Assembly (NCBI RefSeq): GCF_014076495.1
Contig: NZ_CP043575.1
Span: 2,542,001 to 2,606,000 of the forward strand
Length of the DNA stretch: 64,000 nucleotides
Reading direction: 5' to 3'
DNA from: Comamonas koreensis
Lineage (GTDB): Bacteria; Pseudomonadota; Gammaproteobacteria; Burkholderiales; Burkholderiaceae_C
In this document: piece after piece, positions 11,743 to 19,718 of the stretch
Position numbering within the stretch: the first letter of the stretch is position 1
Layout of the letters: each line of letters opens with the position of its first letter
Made by a program: the position numbers and the translations under genes
Notes under the pieces: model-generated
The model's input: only the letters and a program-made list of their open reading frames with translations
Told to the model about the DNA's origin: nothing
Databases searched by the model: none

Positions 11743-12669
11743 ATGCAAAAGATGACTTCGGTGTTTTCGGCCCAGGCGTACCGCAACTCGCCCGAACGCA
11801 TTGGCCGCCAGCGCTCGGCGCTGCTCAATACCTTGCGGCTGGCAGCGTCGACCGCCAATGGCATGGCCCAGTTGGCGGGCGATGCATTGCACGGCGCGAT
11901 GGCCGGCGGTCTGCCGCCCAAGGCCAAGGCCCTGTGGGGCAACCCTGCGCGTGAAGACAGCTACTGGCGCAGCCACTACCAAAGCATGGATTTTTATGTG
12001 GCGGGTCAGCCCTTTGAGGCCTACCGCCCGGCGCTCGCGCTGGGCTGGTATGCGGCGCAGCGCAATCCCTCGGGCTTTGATGCGCTGGCCACCCAGCTGG
12101 AGGTGCAGTGGCAGCATGTGCGCGGCAGCAATCCCATGGATTGGACCGAAGCGAGGACCATTGCGCGCGCCGCCTATGACCACGCGATCAGCGGCCTGCA
12201 AGGCGAACAGCTGTCTGCCGTCCAGGTTCAGCATGCGGTGCGCGTGCTCCAGCAAGGCCTGGCCGATTGCGAGGAATGCCTGGTCGCGGGCAGCGAGCAA
12301 GCCCGGGCGATTGCGCTGCGCAGCCATTTGTATGCACTGGCCGAGCAGTTTCGCGCCATGGACTGGCAGCTGCAGGATGTGCAGCTGCAACTGGCTGAAC
12401 CCAGTCCGCTGGTCGAGCGGCCCGGGCTCAGTGCTGCTGGCCGCATGCATCGCGGCTGGACCGAGTTCAAGCAGCGCGCCAACCTCCACAGCGACCGCGA
12501 CCTGATTGCCGAGTGCAATCTCTGCCTGGTGCTGGTGGCCGAGCGCTACCAGCGCGTGCTGGAATCGGCCCTGCCGCTGGATGTGCGGCCCCTGCTGCAA
12601 GGCCAGGCGCAGCAACTGCGCCGCTATACCGATGAGCTGCAGCATATGCAGGACGCCCGCGCGCGCTAG
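11743..12669 (+). CDS. Conserved hypothetical protein with a Y-W-R...Y..A...G type domain
   Basis: 308 aa from the ATG at 11743; upstream GTG codons at 11701-11731 are possible starts. Residues about 62-130 (the SYWRSHYQSMDFYVAGQPFE region, then YRPALALGWY, WQHVRG and WTEARTIARAAYD) resemble a short domain often seen in stress-related proteobacterial proteins. Those have the pattern YWR..Y....Y..A...G....F......W...RG.S...W..A. The C-terminal half (about 145-300) is predicted all-helical, possibly a four-helix bundle. There is no signal peptide or membrane segment. The stop codon lies inside a 14-base palindrome. Function unknown. Confidence 0.65.
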   Translation: MQKMTSVFSAQAYRNSPERIGRQRSALLNTLRLAASTANGMAQLAGDALHGAMAGGLPPKAKALWGNPAREDSYWRSHYQSMDFYVAGQPFEAYRPALALGWYAAQRNPSGFDALATQLEVQWQHVRGSNPMDWTEARTIARAAYDHAISGLQGEQLSAVQVQHAVRVLQQGLADCEECLVAGSEQARAIALRSHLYALAEQFRAMDWQLQDVQLQLAEPSPLVERPGLSAAGRMHRGWTEFKQRANLHSDRDLIAECNLCLVLVAERYQRVLESALPLDVRPLLQGQAQQLRRYTDELQHMQDARAR

Positions 12670-12774
12670 CGCGCGTTCTGGAATAAGCTGTTACAAGACG
12701 TCTATGCGAAAGCGGGCAGACTGCCTGTGAAGCCGCCCGCACTGCGCCGTAAGTTGCCTGGCAGCTTTGTAATA

Positions 12775-12793
12775 TTTCCCGTGAATTGGGAAA
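12775..12793. repeat. Inverted repeat TTTCCC-N7-GGGAAA
   Basis: A 6-7-6 inverted repeat in the gene-free stretch before the symporter, about 60 bases upstream of the candidate -35 box. It could be an operator, but nothing in the sequence names the regulator. Confidence 0.4.
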
Positions 12794-12833
12794 AAATTAC
12801 CATGTAGGTGCCCACTTTCTCAAGGCGTACGCG

Positions 12834-12861
12834 TTTACCCGTAAAAACTTGCGGCTACAAT
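12834..12861 (+). promoter_or_regulatory. Candidate sigma-70 promoter of the symporter gene
   Basis: TTTACC (12834-12839, 4 of 6 matches) and TACAAT (12856-12861, 5 of 6) are 16 bases apart. This would give a leader of about 205 bases before the ATG at 13073. The rest of 12670-13072 holds no gene I can support. Confidence 0.45.
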
Positions 12862-13072
12862 CGGGCCCGCAGAACCTGCAATCCTGCCGTCCAAGGCAGC
12901 CTCATCGCTCTTCCCTTTTGCGGCCGAACCGCCGCTTGCTCCCGGCAGCAAAGCCTGCCCGGGCTGGAAAAAGCGCACACAGCCCAGCATGAACGCCTTG
13001 CTGATGTGCCGCATACGAGGCCCAGATCGCCCTGGACAGCACCATAAATCACAGACATCAAAGGTATTGGTT

Positions 13073-14404
13073 ATGGCTCTCACGGGCAAAAAGGGCTCTT
13101 CATCGGCGCTGTGGATTTTGGCGGCGATGCTGGCCGGTATTGCACTGGGCTACGCAGTCAACGCAGGCGCTGCGGATGCAGCCGCTGCCAAGGATATTGC
13201 TGGCTATATCGCTATCGTCTCGGATGTGTTTCTGCGCCTGATCAAGATGCTGATCGGGCCGCTGGTGTTCTCGACCCTGGTGGTGGGCATTGCGCACATG
13301 GGCGATGCTGCTTCGGTGGGGCGGGTGTTCTTCAAGGCGATGATGTGGTTCCTGACCGCATCGCTCGTGTCGCTGCTCTTGGGCATGGTGCTGGCCAACG
13401 TGCTGCAGCCAGGCGCCAACCTCGGTCTGCCGCTGCCCGATGTGAGCGCGGCCACCAACCTGGCCACCGGCAAGTTCACCTTGCGCGAGTTCATCAACCA
13501 CACGGTGCCCAAGTCGTTTGCCGAAGCGATGGCGAACAACGAGATCCTGCAGATCGTCGTGTTCTCGATGTTCTTTGGTGTGGCCATGGCCGCGCTGGGC
13601 GACAAGGCCAAGACGCTTCTGGCCGCCATTGATGAGCTATCACACGTGATGCTCAAGATCACCGGCTATGTGATGAAGCTCGCGCCGCTGGCGGTGCTCT
13701 CGGCCATGGCCTCGACCGTGGCGATCAATGGCCTGGGCATTCTGCTCAAGTTCGCCGTGTTCATGGGCGAGTTCTACTTGGGCCTGTTCATCCTGTGGTC
13801 GCTGCTGGTGCTGGCCGGTATGGCATTCCTGGGCAAGCGCGTGTTCAAGCTGCTGACCCTCATCAAGGAGGCCTTTATGGTGTCCTTTGCCACGGCCAGC
13901 TCGGAAGCGGCCTACCCCAAGATCCTCGACGCGCTGGACCGCTTTGGCGTCAAGCGCAAGATCTCGAGCTTTGTGATGCCGATGGGTTACTCCTTCAACC
14001 TCGATGGCTCGATGATGTACTGCACCTTTGCGACCTTGTTCATCGCACAGGCTTATGGCATCGAGCTGTCCTTGGCCACGCAGATCACCATGCTGCTGGT
14101 GCTGATGCTCACCTCCAAGGGCATTGCCGGCGTGCCGCGCGCTTCACTGGTGGTGATTGCCGCCACCTTGAGCCACTTCAATATCCCTGAAGCAGGTCTG
14201 CTGCTGATCCTGGGGATCGACACCTTCCTGGACATGGGCCGCTCTGCCACCAATGCGGTGGGCAACTCGCTGGCCTCTGCCGTGGTCGCCAAGTGGGAGG
14301 GCGAGCTGCTGTCCGAAGAAGACGCCGAGGCCCTGAGCCGCAAGCTCGATGCCGAGGCCGCGCTGGCCATGCACCCGCTGCCGGAGACCGATCCCAAGGC
14401 TTGA
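13073..14404 (+). CDS. Dicarboxylate/amino acid:cation symporter (DAACS, GltP/DctA type)
   Basis: A 443-aa inner-membrane transporter that couples Na+ or H+ to uptake of C4-dicarboxylates or acidic amino acids. Eight hydrophobic segments and two re-entrant hairpins are expected. Visible motifs include the serine-rich hairpin TASSEAAYPKIL, YSFNLDGSMMY with the conserved N-x-D-G, and the C-terminal DTFLDMGRSATNAVGNS, which carries the Asp and Asn that bind substrate and cation. The start at 13073 is chosen because the upstream extension lacks transporter homology. A terminator follows. DctA versus GltP cannot be decided here. Confidence 0.9.
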   Translation: MALTGKKGSSSALWILAAMLAGIALGYAVNAGAADAAAAKDIAGYIAIVSDVFLRLIKMLIGPLVFSTLVVGIAHMGDAASVGRVFFKAMMWFLTASLVSLLLGMVLANVLQPGANLGLPLPDVSAATNLATGKFTLREFINHTVPKSFAEAMANNEILQIVVFSMFFGVAMAALGDKAKTLLAAIDELSHVMLKITGYVMKLAPLAVLSAMASTVAINGLGILLKFAVFMGEFYLGLFILWSLLVLAGMAFLGKRVFKLLTLIKEAFMVSFATASSEAAYPKILDALDRFGVKRKISSFVMPMGYSFNLDGSMMYCTFATLFIAQAYGIELSLATQITMLLVLMLTSKGIAGVPRASLVVIAATLSHFNIPEAGLLLILGIDTFLDMGRSATNAVGNSLASAVVAKWEGELLSEEDAEALSRKLDAEAALAMHPLPETDPKA

Positions 14405-14440
14405 TGGGGGTGCTGTGCCCGGCGCAGCGCAGACAACAAA

Positions 14441-14463
14441 AAACGGGCTGCAGCCCGTTTTTG
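14441..14463. terminator. Bidirectional terminator between symporter and xth
   Basis: AAACGGGCTGCAGCCCGTTT is a 20-base perfect palindrome, flanked by an A run on the left and a T run on the right. It can stop transcription from both convergent genes. Confidence 0.9.
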
Positions 14464-14490
14464 CATGGTGCGGCTGCGCTTTTGCGTCGC

Positions 14491-15267
14491 TCAGCCCAGG
14501 GTCACCACCACCGGCGCATGGTCGCTGGGCTGCTTGTTCTTGCGCGGTGCGCGGTCAATCGTGCAGGCGCTCACCGCACCCTTGAGTGCGTCGCTCACCA
14601 GGATATGGTCAATGCGCAGGCCCCGGTTTTTCTGGAAGCCCAGCATGCGATAGTCCCACCAGCTGTAGCTTTTTTCGGGCTGCTCAAACAGGCGGTAGGC
14701 ATCGGTCAGGCCCAAGGCAAGCAGGCCCTGGAAGGCATCGCGCTCCTCCTTGGTGTGGTGGATGGTGTCGCGCAGGCCATCGGGGTCGTAGCTGTCGCGG
14801 TCTTCCGGCGCCACATTGAAGTCGCCCACCAGCACCAGGCGCGGGTGCAAGGCCATCTCGGCCTTCACATAGGCTTCCAGCCCGCTGAGCCAGCGCAGCT
14901 TGTAGGCAAACTTGTCCGAGCCGGGCTCCTGGCCGTTGACGAAGTAGCAGTTGATCACCCGGATATCGCCAGCCGGGCTGGCCACCGTGCCGGCGATGAT
15001 GCGCGACTGCTCATCGGCAAACTGCGGGTTGGCGCGCACCACATCCTTGAGCTCGCCCCGGCTGAGCAGGGCCACGCCGTTGTAGGTCTTCTGGCCAAAG
15101 GCCACTGCCTGGTAGCCGGCCTCCGCCAAAGCCTCATGCGGAAACTTGTCATCGGTCAGCTTGAGCTCCTGCAGGCCCAGCACATCGACCGGGTTGGCCG
15201 CCAGCCATTCCAGCACCTGTGGCAGGCGGACGGAGAGGGAGTTGACGTTCCAAGTCGCTATTTTCAT
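14491..15267 (-). CDS. xth: Exodeoxyribonuclease III
   Basis: A Mg-dependent AP endonuclease and 3'-5' exonuclease for DNA repair. The 258-aa length fits the family. Motifs include the N-terminal MKIATWNVNSL, LQELKLTD with the metal-binding Glu, VGDFNVAPEDRD, and the C-terminal IDHILVS and SDHAPV with the catalytic His. The start at 15267 gives the standard MKIATWNVNS N-terminus; a longer ORF upstream is not needed. Confidence 0.95.
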   Translation of the reverse strand: MKIATWNVNSLSVRLPQVLEWLAANPVDVLGLQELKLTDDKFPHEALAEAGYQAVAFGQKTYNGVALLSRGELKDVVRANPQFADEQSRIIAGTVASPAGDIRVINCYFVNGQEPGSDKFAYKLRWLSGLEAYVKAEMALHPRLVLVGDFNVAPEDRDSYDPDGLRDTIHHTKEERDAFQGLLALGLTDAYRLFEQPEKSYSWWDYRMLGFQKNRGLRIDHILVSDALKGAVSACTIDRAPRKNKQPSDHAPVVVTLG

Positions 15268-15325
15268 CGCAGAGCTGCCACATAAAATCAATGGTTTGTA
15301 TTGTATACACAGCCTGGGCGCCGTA

Positions 15326-16450
15326 TTAGCCCAAACGCAGCAACGCCGCCGAGGCCGCGCACACCAGCAAGAACGGAATGCTGATGCGATGAAACTCCCA
15401 CAGGCCGTTGGGCAGGCGCGCCAGGCGCAGCGCGATCAGGTTGGCGAGCGAGCCCAGCACGCAGCCAAAGCCGCCCACGCTGACCCCGGCGGCCAGGGCG
15501 GGCAGGTCGCGCACGGTGCCGTCGAGCAAGATGGTGGCGGGCACATTGCTGATGACTTGCGAGGCCACAATGGCGGCCAGGTAGGCGCGCCAGCCCTCGG
15601 CAATCGGCCACTGCAGCAGCAGCGCCTGCATCGCAGGCAGCTCCGCCACCTGGCGCAGCACCACAAACATCAGCGCAATGGTGGCCAGCAAGGCCCAGTC
15701 CACACCGCGCAGTACCTTGGGCGCTGCCAGCGCAAACACGCCAAATACCAGGCCCAGGCCGGCCAAGGTCCAGTGGCGCTCCAGCGCGATGACAAAGGCC
15801 ACAAACAGCAGCACCGCGATGCTCAGCAGACGCGGCTGTACGGCAACGGGTGCAGTAGCCGGCTTGAGCGTGATGGCGGTGCGCGGCATCAGCCACCACA
15901 CTGCCACCAGGAGCCAGGCCAGCATGATGGCGACGGTCGGGCCCATCATCGCCATAAAGCCCAGAAAGCTCTCGCCAGAGCGGTGCCAGAGGTAGAGGTT
16001 TTGCGGGTTGCCGATGGGGGTCAAGGCAGAGCCGGCATTCACCGCCAAGGCCTGCAGCACCACGAGGCGCGCCAACGGCAAATGGGCCTGCGCTGCCAGC
16101 ACGGCCGTCAGCGGCACCAGCAGAAACAGGCTGACATCGTTGGTCACCAGGGCCGACAGCAGCGCTGCTGTTGCCGTCAGCAGCAGTGCCAGGCCGCGCA
16201 AGGTCGATACCCGAGTCAGCAGCCGCTGCGCCGTGGCCTGCAGCATGCCACTGCGCTCGACCGCCTGGGTGATCGCCAGCAGGCCCGCCAGCGCGCCGAT
16301 GGTCTGCCAATCGACCAGCGCCATGGTCGCCTGCGGGCTGCGCGGCTGCCAGACGGCGAATCCAAGGGCCAGCGCCAACAGGATCCAGAGCAGCATATTG
16401 CCACTGGGGGCCGCTTGTGTTTGGTCAGAAGAGGGAGAAGAGGTCGACAT
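15326..16450 (-). CDS. SLC13/ArsB-NhaD superfamily anion permease
   Basis: A 374-aa membrane protein. The ORF could run upstream to 16750, but the ATG at 16450 is preferred because the upstream extension overlaps the divergent nitroreductase and reads as low-complexity shadow. About ten hydrophobic helices are visible. The SLC13-like motif NAGSALTPIGNPQN, with its TNDVS partner earlier, marks the ion-transporter superfamily (citrate, sulfate or Na+/H+ exchange). The substrate cannot be told. Confidence 0.8.
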   Translation of the reverse strand: MSTSSPSSDQTQAAPSGNMLLWILLALALGFAVWQPRSPQATMALVDWQTIGALAGLLAITQAVERSGMLQATAQRLLTRVSTLRGLALLLTATAALLSALVTNDVSLFLLVPLTAVLAAQAHLPLARLVVLQALAVNAGSALTPIGNPQNLYLWHRSGESFLGFMAMMGPTVAIMLAWLLVAVWWLMPRTAITLKPATAPVAVQPRLLSIAVLLFVAFVIALERHWTLAGLGLVFGVFALAAPKVLRGVDWALLATIALMFVVLRQVAELPAMQALLLQWPIAEGWRAYLAAIVASQVISNVPATILLDGTVRDLPALAAGVSVGGFGCVLGSLANLIALRLARLPNGLWEFHRISIPFLLVCAASAALLRLG

Positions 16451-16589
16451 GGCGAAGGGCGAGGCAGAACGGACAGAAGTGCATGGATTGTGCTGCAAGT
16501 CGGCACTTCCCGCGCAGCGCTTCCCGCGTGGCGCAAGCGGGCTGGATGGCACAGCAAAGCGCCCATTCACTACAATGGCGGCCACTGCC

Positions 16590-17294
16590 ATGAACAAGCC
16601 CCTGTCTGCCTCTCTTATCACCACCGACTCGCCAGCTGCCAGCAGCGCGCTACTGCGCCGCTCGGTGCGTGGATTTACCCCGCAGCCGGTGGCCGATGCA
16701 CTGCTGCACGATTGCCTGCAGGAGGCGCGGCGTGCGCCCAGTGGCGCCAATTTGCAGCCCGGCTACTTCTGGCAGGTGTGCGGCGCGCGGCGCGAGCAGC
16801 TCTCTGGCCGCCTGCGGCAGGCCTATGCGGCGGGCGAGCAAGAGGCCGAGGACTATGGCTATTTCCCCAACCCCCTGCCGCTGTCGCTGCGCAAGCGCCA
16901 GGTGGCAGCGGCCCAGGCTTTGTATGGCGCCTTGGGCGTGGAGCGGGGCGATGCAGCGGGGCGGGGCGCGCAGTTTGGGCGCAACTTTCGCTTTTTTGAT
17001 GCGCCCGTGGCCCTCATCATCACCATCGACAGCGGCTTTGGGCCGGGCGGCTATATGGACCTGGGCATGGCCATCTACGGCCTGATGCTGGCGGCGCAGT
17101 CACGCGGTTTGGCCACCTGTGCCATTGGCGCCATGGCCTCGTACCCGGGTCTGATCCGCGATGCGCTGGCGCTGCCCGCCACGCAAACCGTGGTCTGCGG
17201 CATGGCCTTGGGCTACGAAGATACCGGAGCAGCGGTGAACCAGACCTTGACGGCCCGCGCCGAGATCGACGCGTACTTCAAGCGCCTGGACTGA
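16590..17294 (+). CDS. Nitroreductase-family FMN oxidoreductase
   Basis: A 234-aa flavoenzyme that reduces nitro compounds or quinones with NAD(P)H. The FMN-binding N-terminal motif RRSVRGFTPQPV and the RRAPSGANLQP segment are typical. The C-terminal half has the GYMDLGMAIYGLMLAAQSRGLATC helix region. Both ATG 16575 and ATG 16590 are in frame; 16590 is chosen because the protein core begins shortly after it. It is divergent from the permease gene, and the two share an intergenic region of about 140 bases. Confidence 0.88.
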   Translation: MNKPLSASLITTDSPAASSALLRRSVRGFTPQPVADALLHDCLQEARRAPSGANLQPGYFWQVCGARREQLSGRLRQAYAAGEQEAEDYGYFPNPLPLSLRKRQVAAAQALYGALGVERGDAAGRGAQFGRNFRFFDAPVALIITIDSGFGPGGYMDLGMAIYGLMLAAQSRGLATCAIGAMASYPGLIRDALALPATQTVVCGMALGYEDTGAAVNQTLTARAEIDAYFKRLD

Positions 17295-17308
17295 GGCGCC
17301 TTCACCAG

Positions 17309-18502
17309 CTAGCGCTCATGCCATTGCCAGCGCGGCAGCTCGCTCGCCGGGATATTGGCAATATGGGTCTCGCCCAGATTCTTTTCCAAATGGATGGCCT
17401 GGTAGTCCAGCTCGGCTGCGGCGTCTTCCAGCGCAGCCAGCAGCCGGTTGGCATGGGTGACGACGATCACCTGCGTCTGGCGCGCAGCCACCGCCACCAG
17501 GCGGCCCAAGGCAGGCAGCAGGTCGGGATGCAGGCTGGTTTCGGGCTCATTGAGCACCAGCATCTGCGGCGGGCGCGGTGTCAGCAGCGCGGCAATCCAT
17601 AGCAAGTAGCGCAGGGTGCCGTCGGACAGCTCATTGGTGTGCAACGGGCGCAGCAGGCCGGGCTGGTGCATCAGCAGCGCTAGGCGGCTGCCATCCTGGT
17701 GTACGGAGATGGTGGCGCCGGCAAACGCATCGTCGACCGCTGCCATCAGCGCCTCGTGGTCGCCAATGGCGTGGATGGTTTCCCAGGCCGCTGCCAGATC
17801 GGCGCCATCGTTGCTGAGCACCGGCGTATAAGTGCCCAGCTGCGGCTGGCGCGCGGGGGCATCCACATCACTGCGGAAATGGTCGTAAAAGCGCCAGGAG
17901 CGCAGCTGCTCGCGCACCGTCAGCATCTCGGGCGCGGCAACGGGGTCGACAAACTCGGTCAGCATGCTGGCCCAGCGCGGGATAGGGCGCTCGACGGGCT
18001 GCCAGCCTTGCGCCGAGCGTCCGCTGCCGCGTAGGCGCAGTTGGGCAGCCTGGCGCTCCACCAGGGTGGCGCTGGGGCGCCAGTGGGGGCCGGCCCACAG
18101 CGCTTCGTGCTTGATTTCCGGATCATGCGCAAAGGCCTGCAGCGCGACCGAAGGTGTGGGCATACCGATATCGATTGCGTAGCCAAAGCCCTCATCGTCG
18201 GACGCAAAACCCAGCTGCAGCTGCACCGGTTTGCGCCGCACCGTGCCTTGCACCGGCACGTCGCCACGGCGCATGCGCTCCGTGATTTCTTCGGGCCCCG
18301 CCCAGAGGGTAGATGCCAGCCCACCCTCGCGCACCAAGGAGCGCACCACGCCACCATGGGCGATATCGGCCAGCAGCCGCAGGGCCTTGTAGACACTGCT
18401 TTTGCCGCTGCCATTGGGTCCGGTGATGACGGTGAGCTGCCCCAGCGGCACCAGCAGCTGGCGCAAGGAGCGGTAGTTGGCAATGGCTAGGGTGCTGAGC
18501 AT
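17309..18502 (-). CDS. AAA family ATPase (RecF/SMC-like, AAA_21 type)
   Basis: A 397-aa cytoplasmic ATPase. Walker A is GPNGSGKS at 28-35, a signature-like ELSDGTLRYL comes near 285, Walker B is MLVLNEPETSLHPD near 310, and a switch His occurs in VVTHANRL. The layout, with an N-terminal LAIANYRSL strand then Walker A, is that of RecF/OLD-type ATPases. No TOPRIM nuclease domain follows, and no partner gene sits beside it. The start at 18502 excludes a long N-terminal extension that is only the shadow of the thiolase. The role is unknown. Confidence 0.82.
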   Translation of the reverse strand: MLSTLAIANYRSLRQLLVPLGQLTVITGPNGSGKSSVYKALRLLADIAHGGVVRSLVREGGLASTLWAGPEEITERMRRGDVPVQGTVRRKPVQLQLGFASDDEGFGYAIDIGMPTPSVALQAFAHDPEIKHEALWAGPHWRPSATLVERQAAQLRLRGSGRSAQGWQPVERPIPRWASMLTEFVDPVAAPEMLTVREQLRSWRFYDHFRSDVDAPARQPQLGTYTPVLSNDGADLAAAWETIHAIGDHEALMAAVDDAFAGATISVHQDGSRLALLMHQPGLLRPLHTNELSDGTLRYLLWIAALLTPRPPQMLVLNEPETSLHPDLLPALGRLVAVAARQTQVIVVTHANRLLAALEDAAAELDYQAIHLEKNLGETHIANIPASELPRWQWHER

Positions 18503-18506
18503 GCAG

Positions 18507-19703
18507 TCAATATAGCAGCGCCGTTTGACGCACCAGCGCCGCGCTGCCCAGGCCGCCGGCACCGGCCACAGCCGCCAGGCCCAGTGCGCCGGGCGTTGCA
18601 GGCGATACCTGCTGCAGATCCGCCAGCACGCGGACCAAGGCCACTGCCGCCGATGCACCAATCGGGTGGCCGCGTGCGATGCCGCCGCCATGGCGGTTGA
18701 GCAGGCTGGCATCCGCACCCTGGTCTTGCAGCAGCGCCTGCCATTGCAGGCCCTGCACCGCAAAGGCGTCGTGCAATTCGATGGCGGCCAGCTGCGACCA
18801 GCCCACATCCTCTCGCTGCAGCAAGGCCTGGGCAGCCTCAAAGGCCAGCACCAAGGGCATCGCAGGCGAGCCGCCCAGCGACTGGTGGCCCAGCCATTGC
18901 GCGGCAGGGTGCAGGCCCCAGCGCCGGCAGGCAGCTTCGCTGACCAGCAGCACCAGCGCGGCGGCATCGGCCTTGGGTGAGATGGCGACGGTGCTGACGG
19001 CATGGTCGCGGCGCGCCTCGTCGGCCAGGTCGGCATCGGTCTGCGCGACCACCGGCATGCGGTCCAGCTGGCGCTGGCGCAAGGCGCGCGGAAAGGCATC
19101 GTGCACGACACCGGCCACGGGGATGATCTCGCGCGCCAGCACAGCGGCGCTTGCCAGCGCGCGTGCATGGCTGGCGGCCGCATAGCTGACTTGCGCGGCG
19201 CGGCTGTGGCCGGCGCTGGCGGCATAGCGGGCGGCGGCCAGTAGCAGATCCGGGTCCTCATGCGGCGGCGGGGCGAAGGGCGGGCGCTCATAGGGCTGGG
19301 CACTGTCACCCGCATGCAAGGGGCGGGTCGCGCGGATGGGGGCGCGGCTCCAGGCCTCGGCGCCACCGGCCACCACCACCTCGGCCTGGCCGCTGGCAAC
19401 CAGGCTGGCGCCCAGCGCGATAGCGTCGAGCCCCGCGCAGCACTGCGTGTCGACCGTGTAGGCGGCGCAGTGCAGCGGCAGCTGGCCCGCTAGCGCAAGC
19501 ATGCGTGCCGGATTGCCGCCGGCGCCCAGAGCATTGCCCAGCACCACGGCATCGACGGCATCGGCGGGCAGCCCTGCGCGTTGCAGCAAGGCCTGCAGCA
19601 CGGGCGCAGCCAACTCATGCGGCTGCAGCTGCTTGAAGGCGCCGCCCACCGGCACCACGGCACTGCGGGCCTGGCTGGCGATAAAGACGGAGGAAGTGGG
19701 CAT
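18507..19703 (-). CDS. Thiolase-family acetyl-CoA acyltransferase lacking the second catalytic Cys
   Basis: A 398-aa thiolase fold. The nucleophile region DTQCCAGLDA has Cys88 (and Cys89), and the catalytic His346 lies in GHPIG. The C-terminal motif, normally C-x-G-G-G, reads AVAGAGGLG with Ala380 where the acid/base Cys should be. It may thus be a variant condensing or acyl-transfer enzyme, not a classical thiolase. It lies 15 bases downstream of an acyl-CoA ligase in the bioMNY unit, matching the position of yhfS in Bacillus. The gene directly follows the ligase on the minus strand. Confidence 0.85.
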   Translation of the reverse strand: MPTSSVFIASQARSAVVPVGGAFKQLQPHELAAPVLQALLQRAGLPADAVDAVVLGNALGAGGNPARMLALAGQLPLHCAAYTVDTQCCAGLDAIALGASLVASGQAEVVVAGGAEAWSRAPIRATRPLHAGDSAQPYERPPFAPPPHEDPDLLLAAARYAASAGHSRAAQVSYAAASHARALASAAVLAREIIPVAGVVHDAFPRALRQRQLDRMPVVAQTDADLADEARRDHAVSTVAISPKADAAALVLLVSEAACRRWGLHPAAQWLGHQSLGGSPAMPLVLAFEAAQALLQREDVGWSQLAAIELHDAFAVQGLQWQALLQDQGADASLLNRHGGGIARGHPIGASAAVALVRVLADLQQVSPATPGALGLAAVAGAGGLGSAALVRQTALLY

Positions 19704-19718
19704 GGTGGTGTTGCGCGA

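Noticed and set aside
14293..15285. 330-codon plus-strand ORF across the symporter end and xth
   Set aside because: Antisense shadow of xth with no recognisable domain; a terminator lies inside it.
15146..16999. Long plus-strand ORF of 617 codons over xth and the permease
   Set aside because: It is Gln/His/Arg-rich low-complexity translation of the opposite strand of GC-rich genes; the permease and exonuclease are clearly real.
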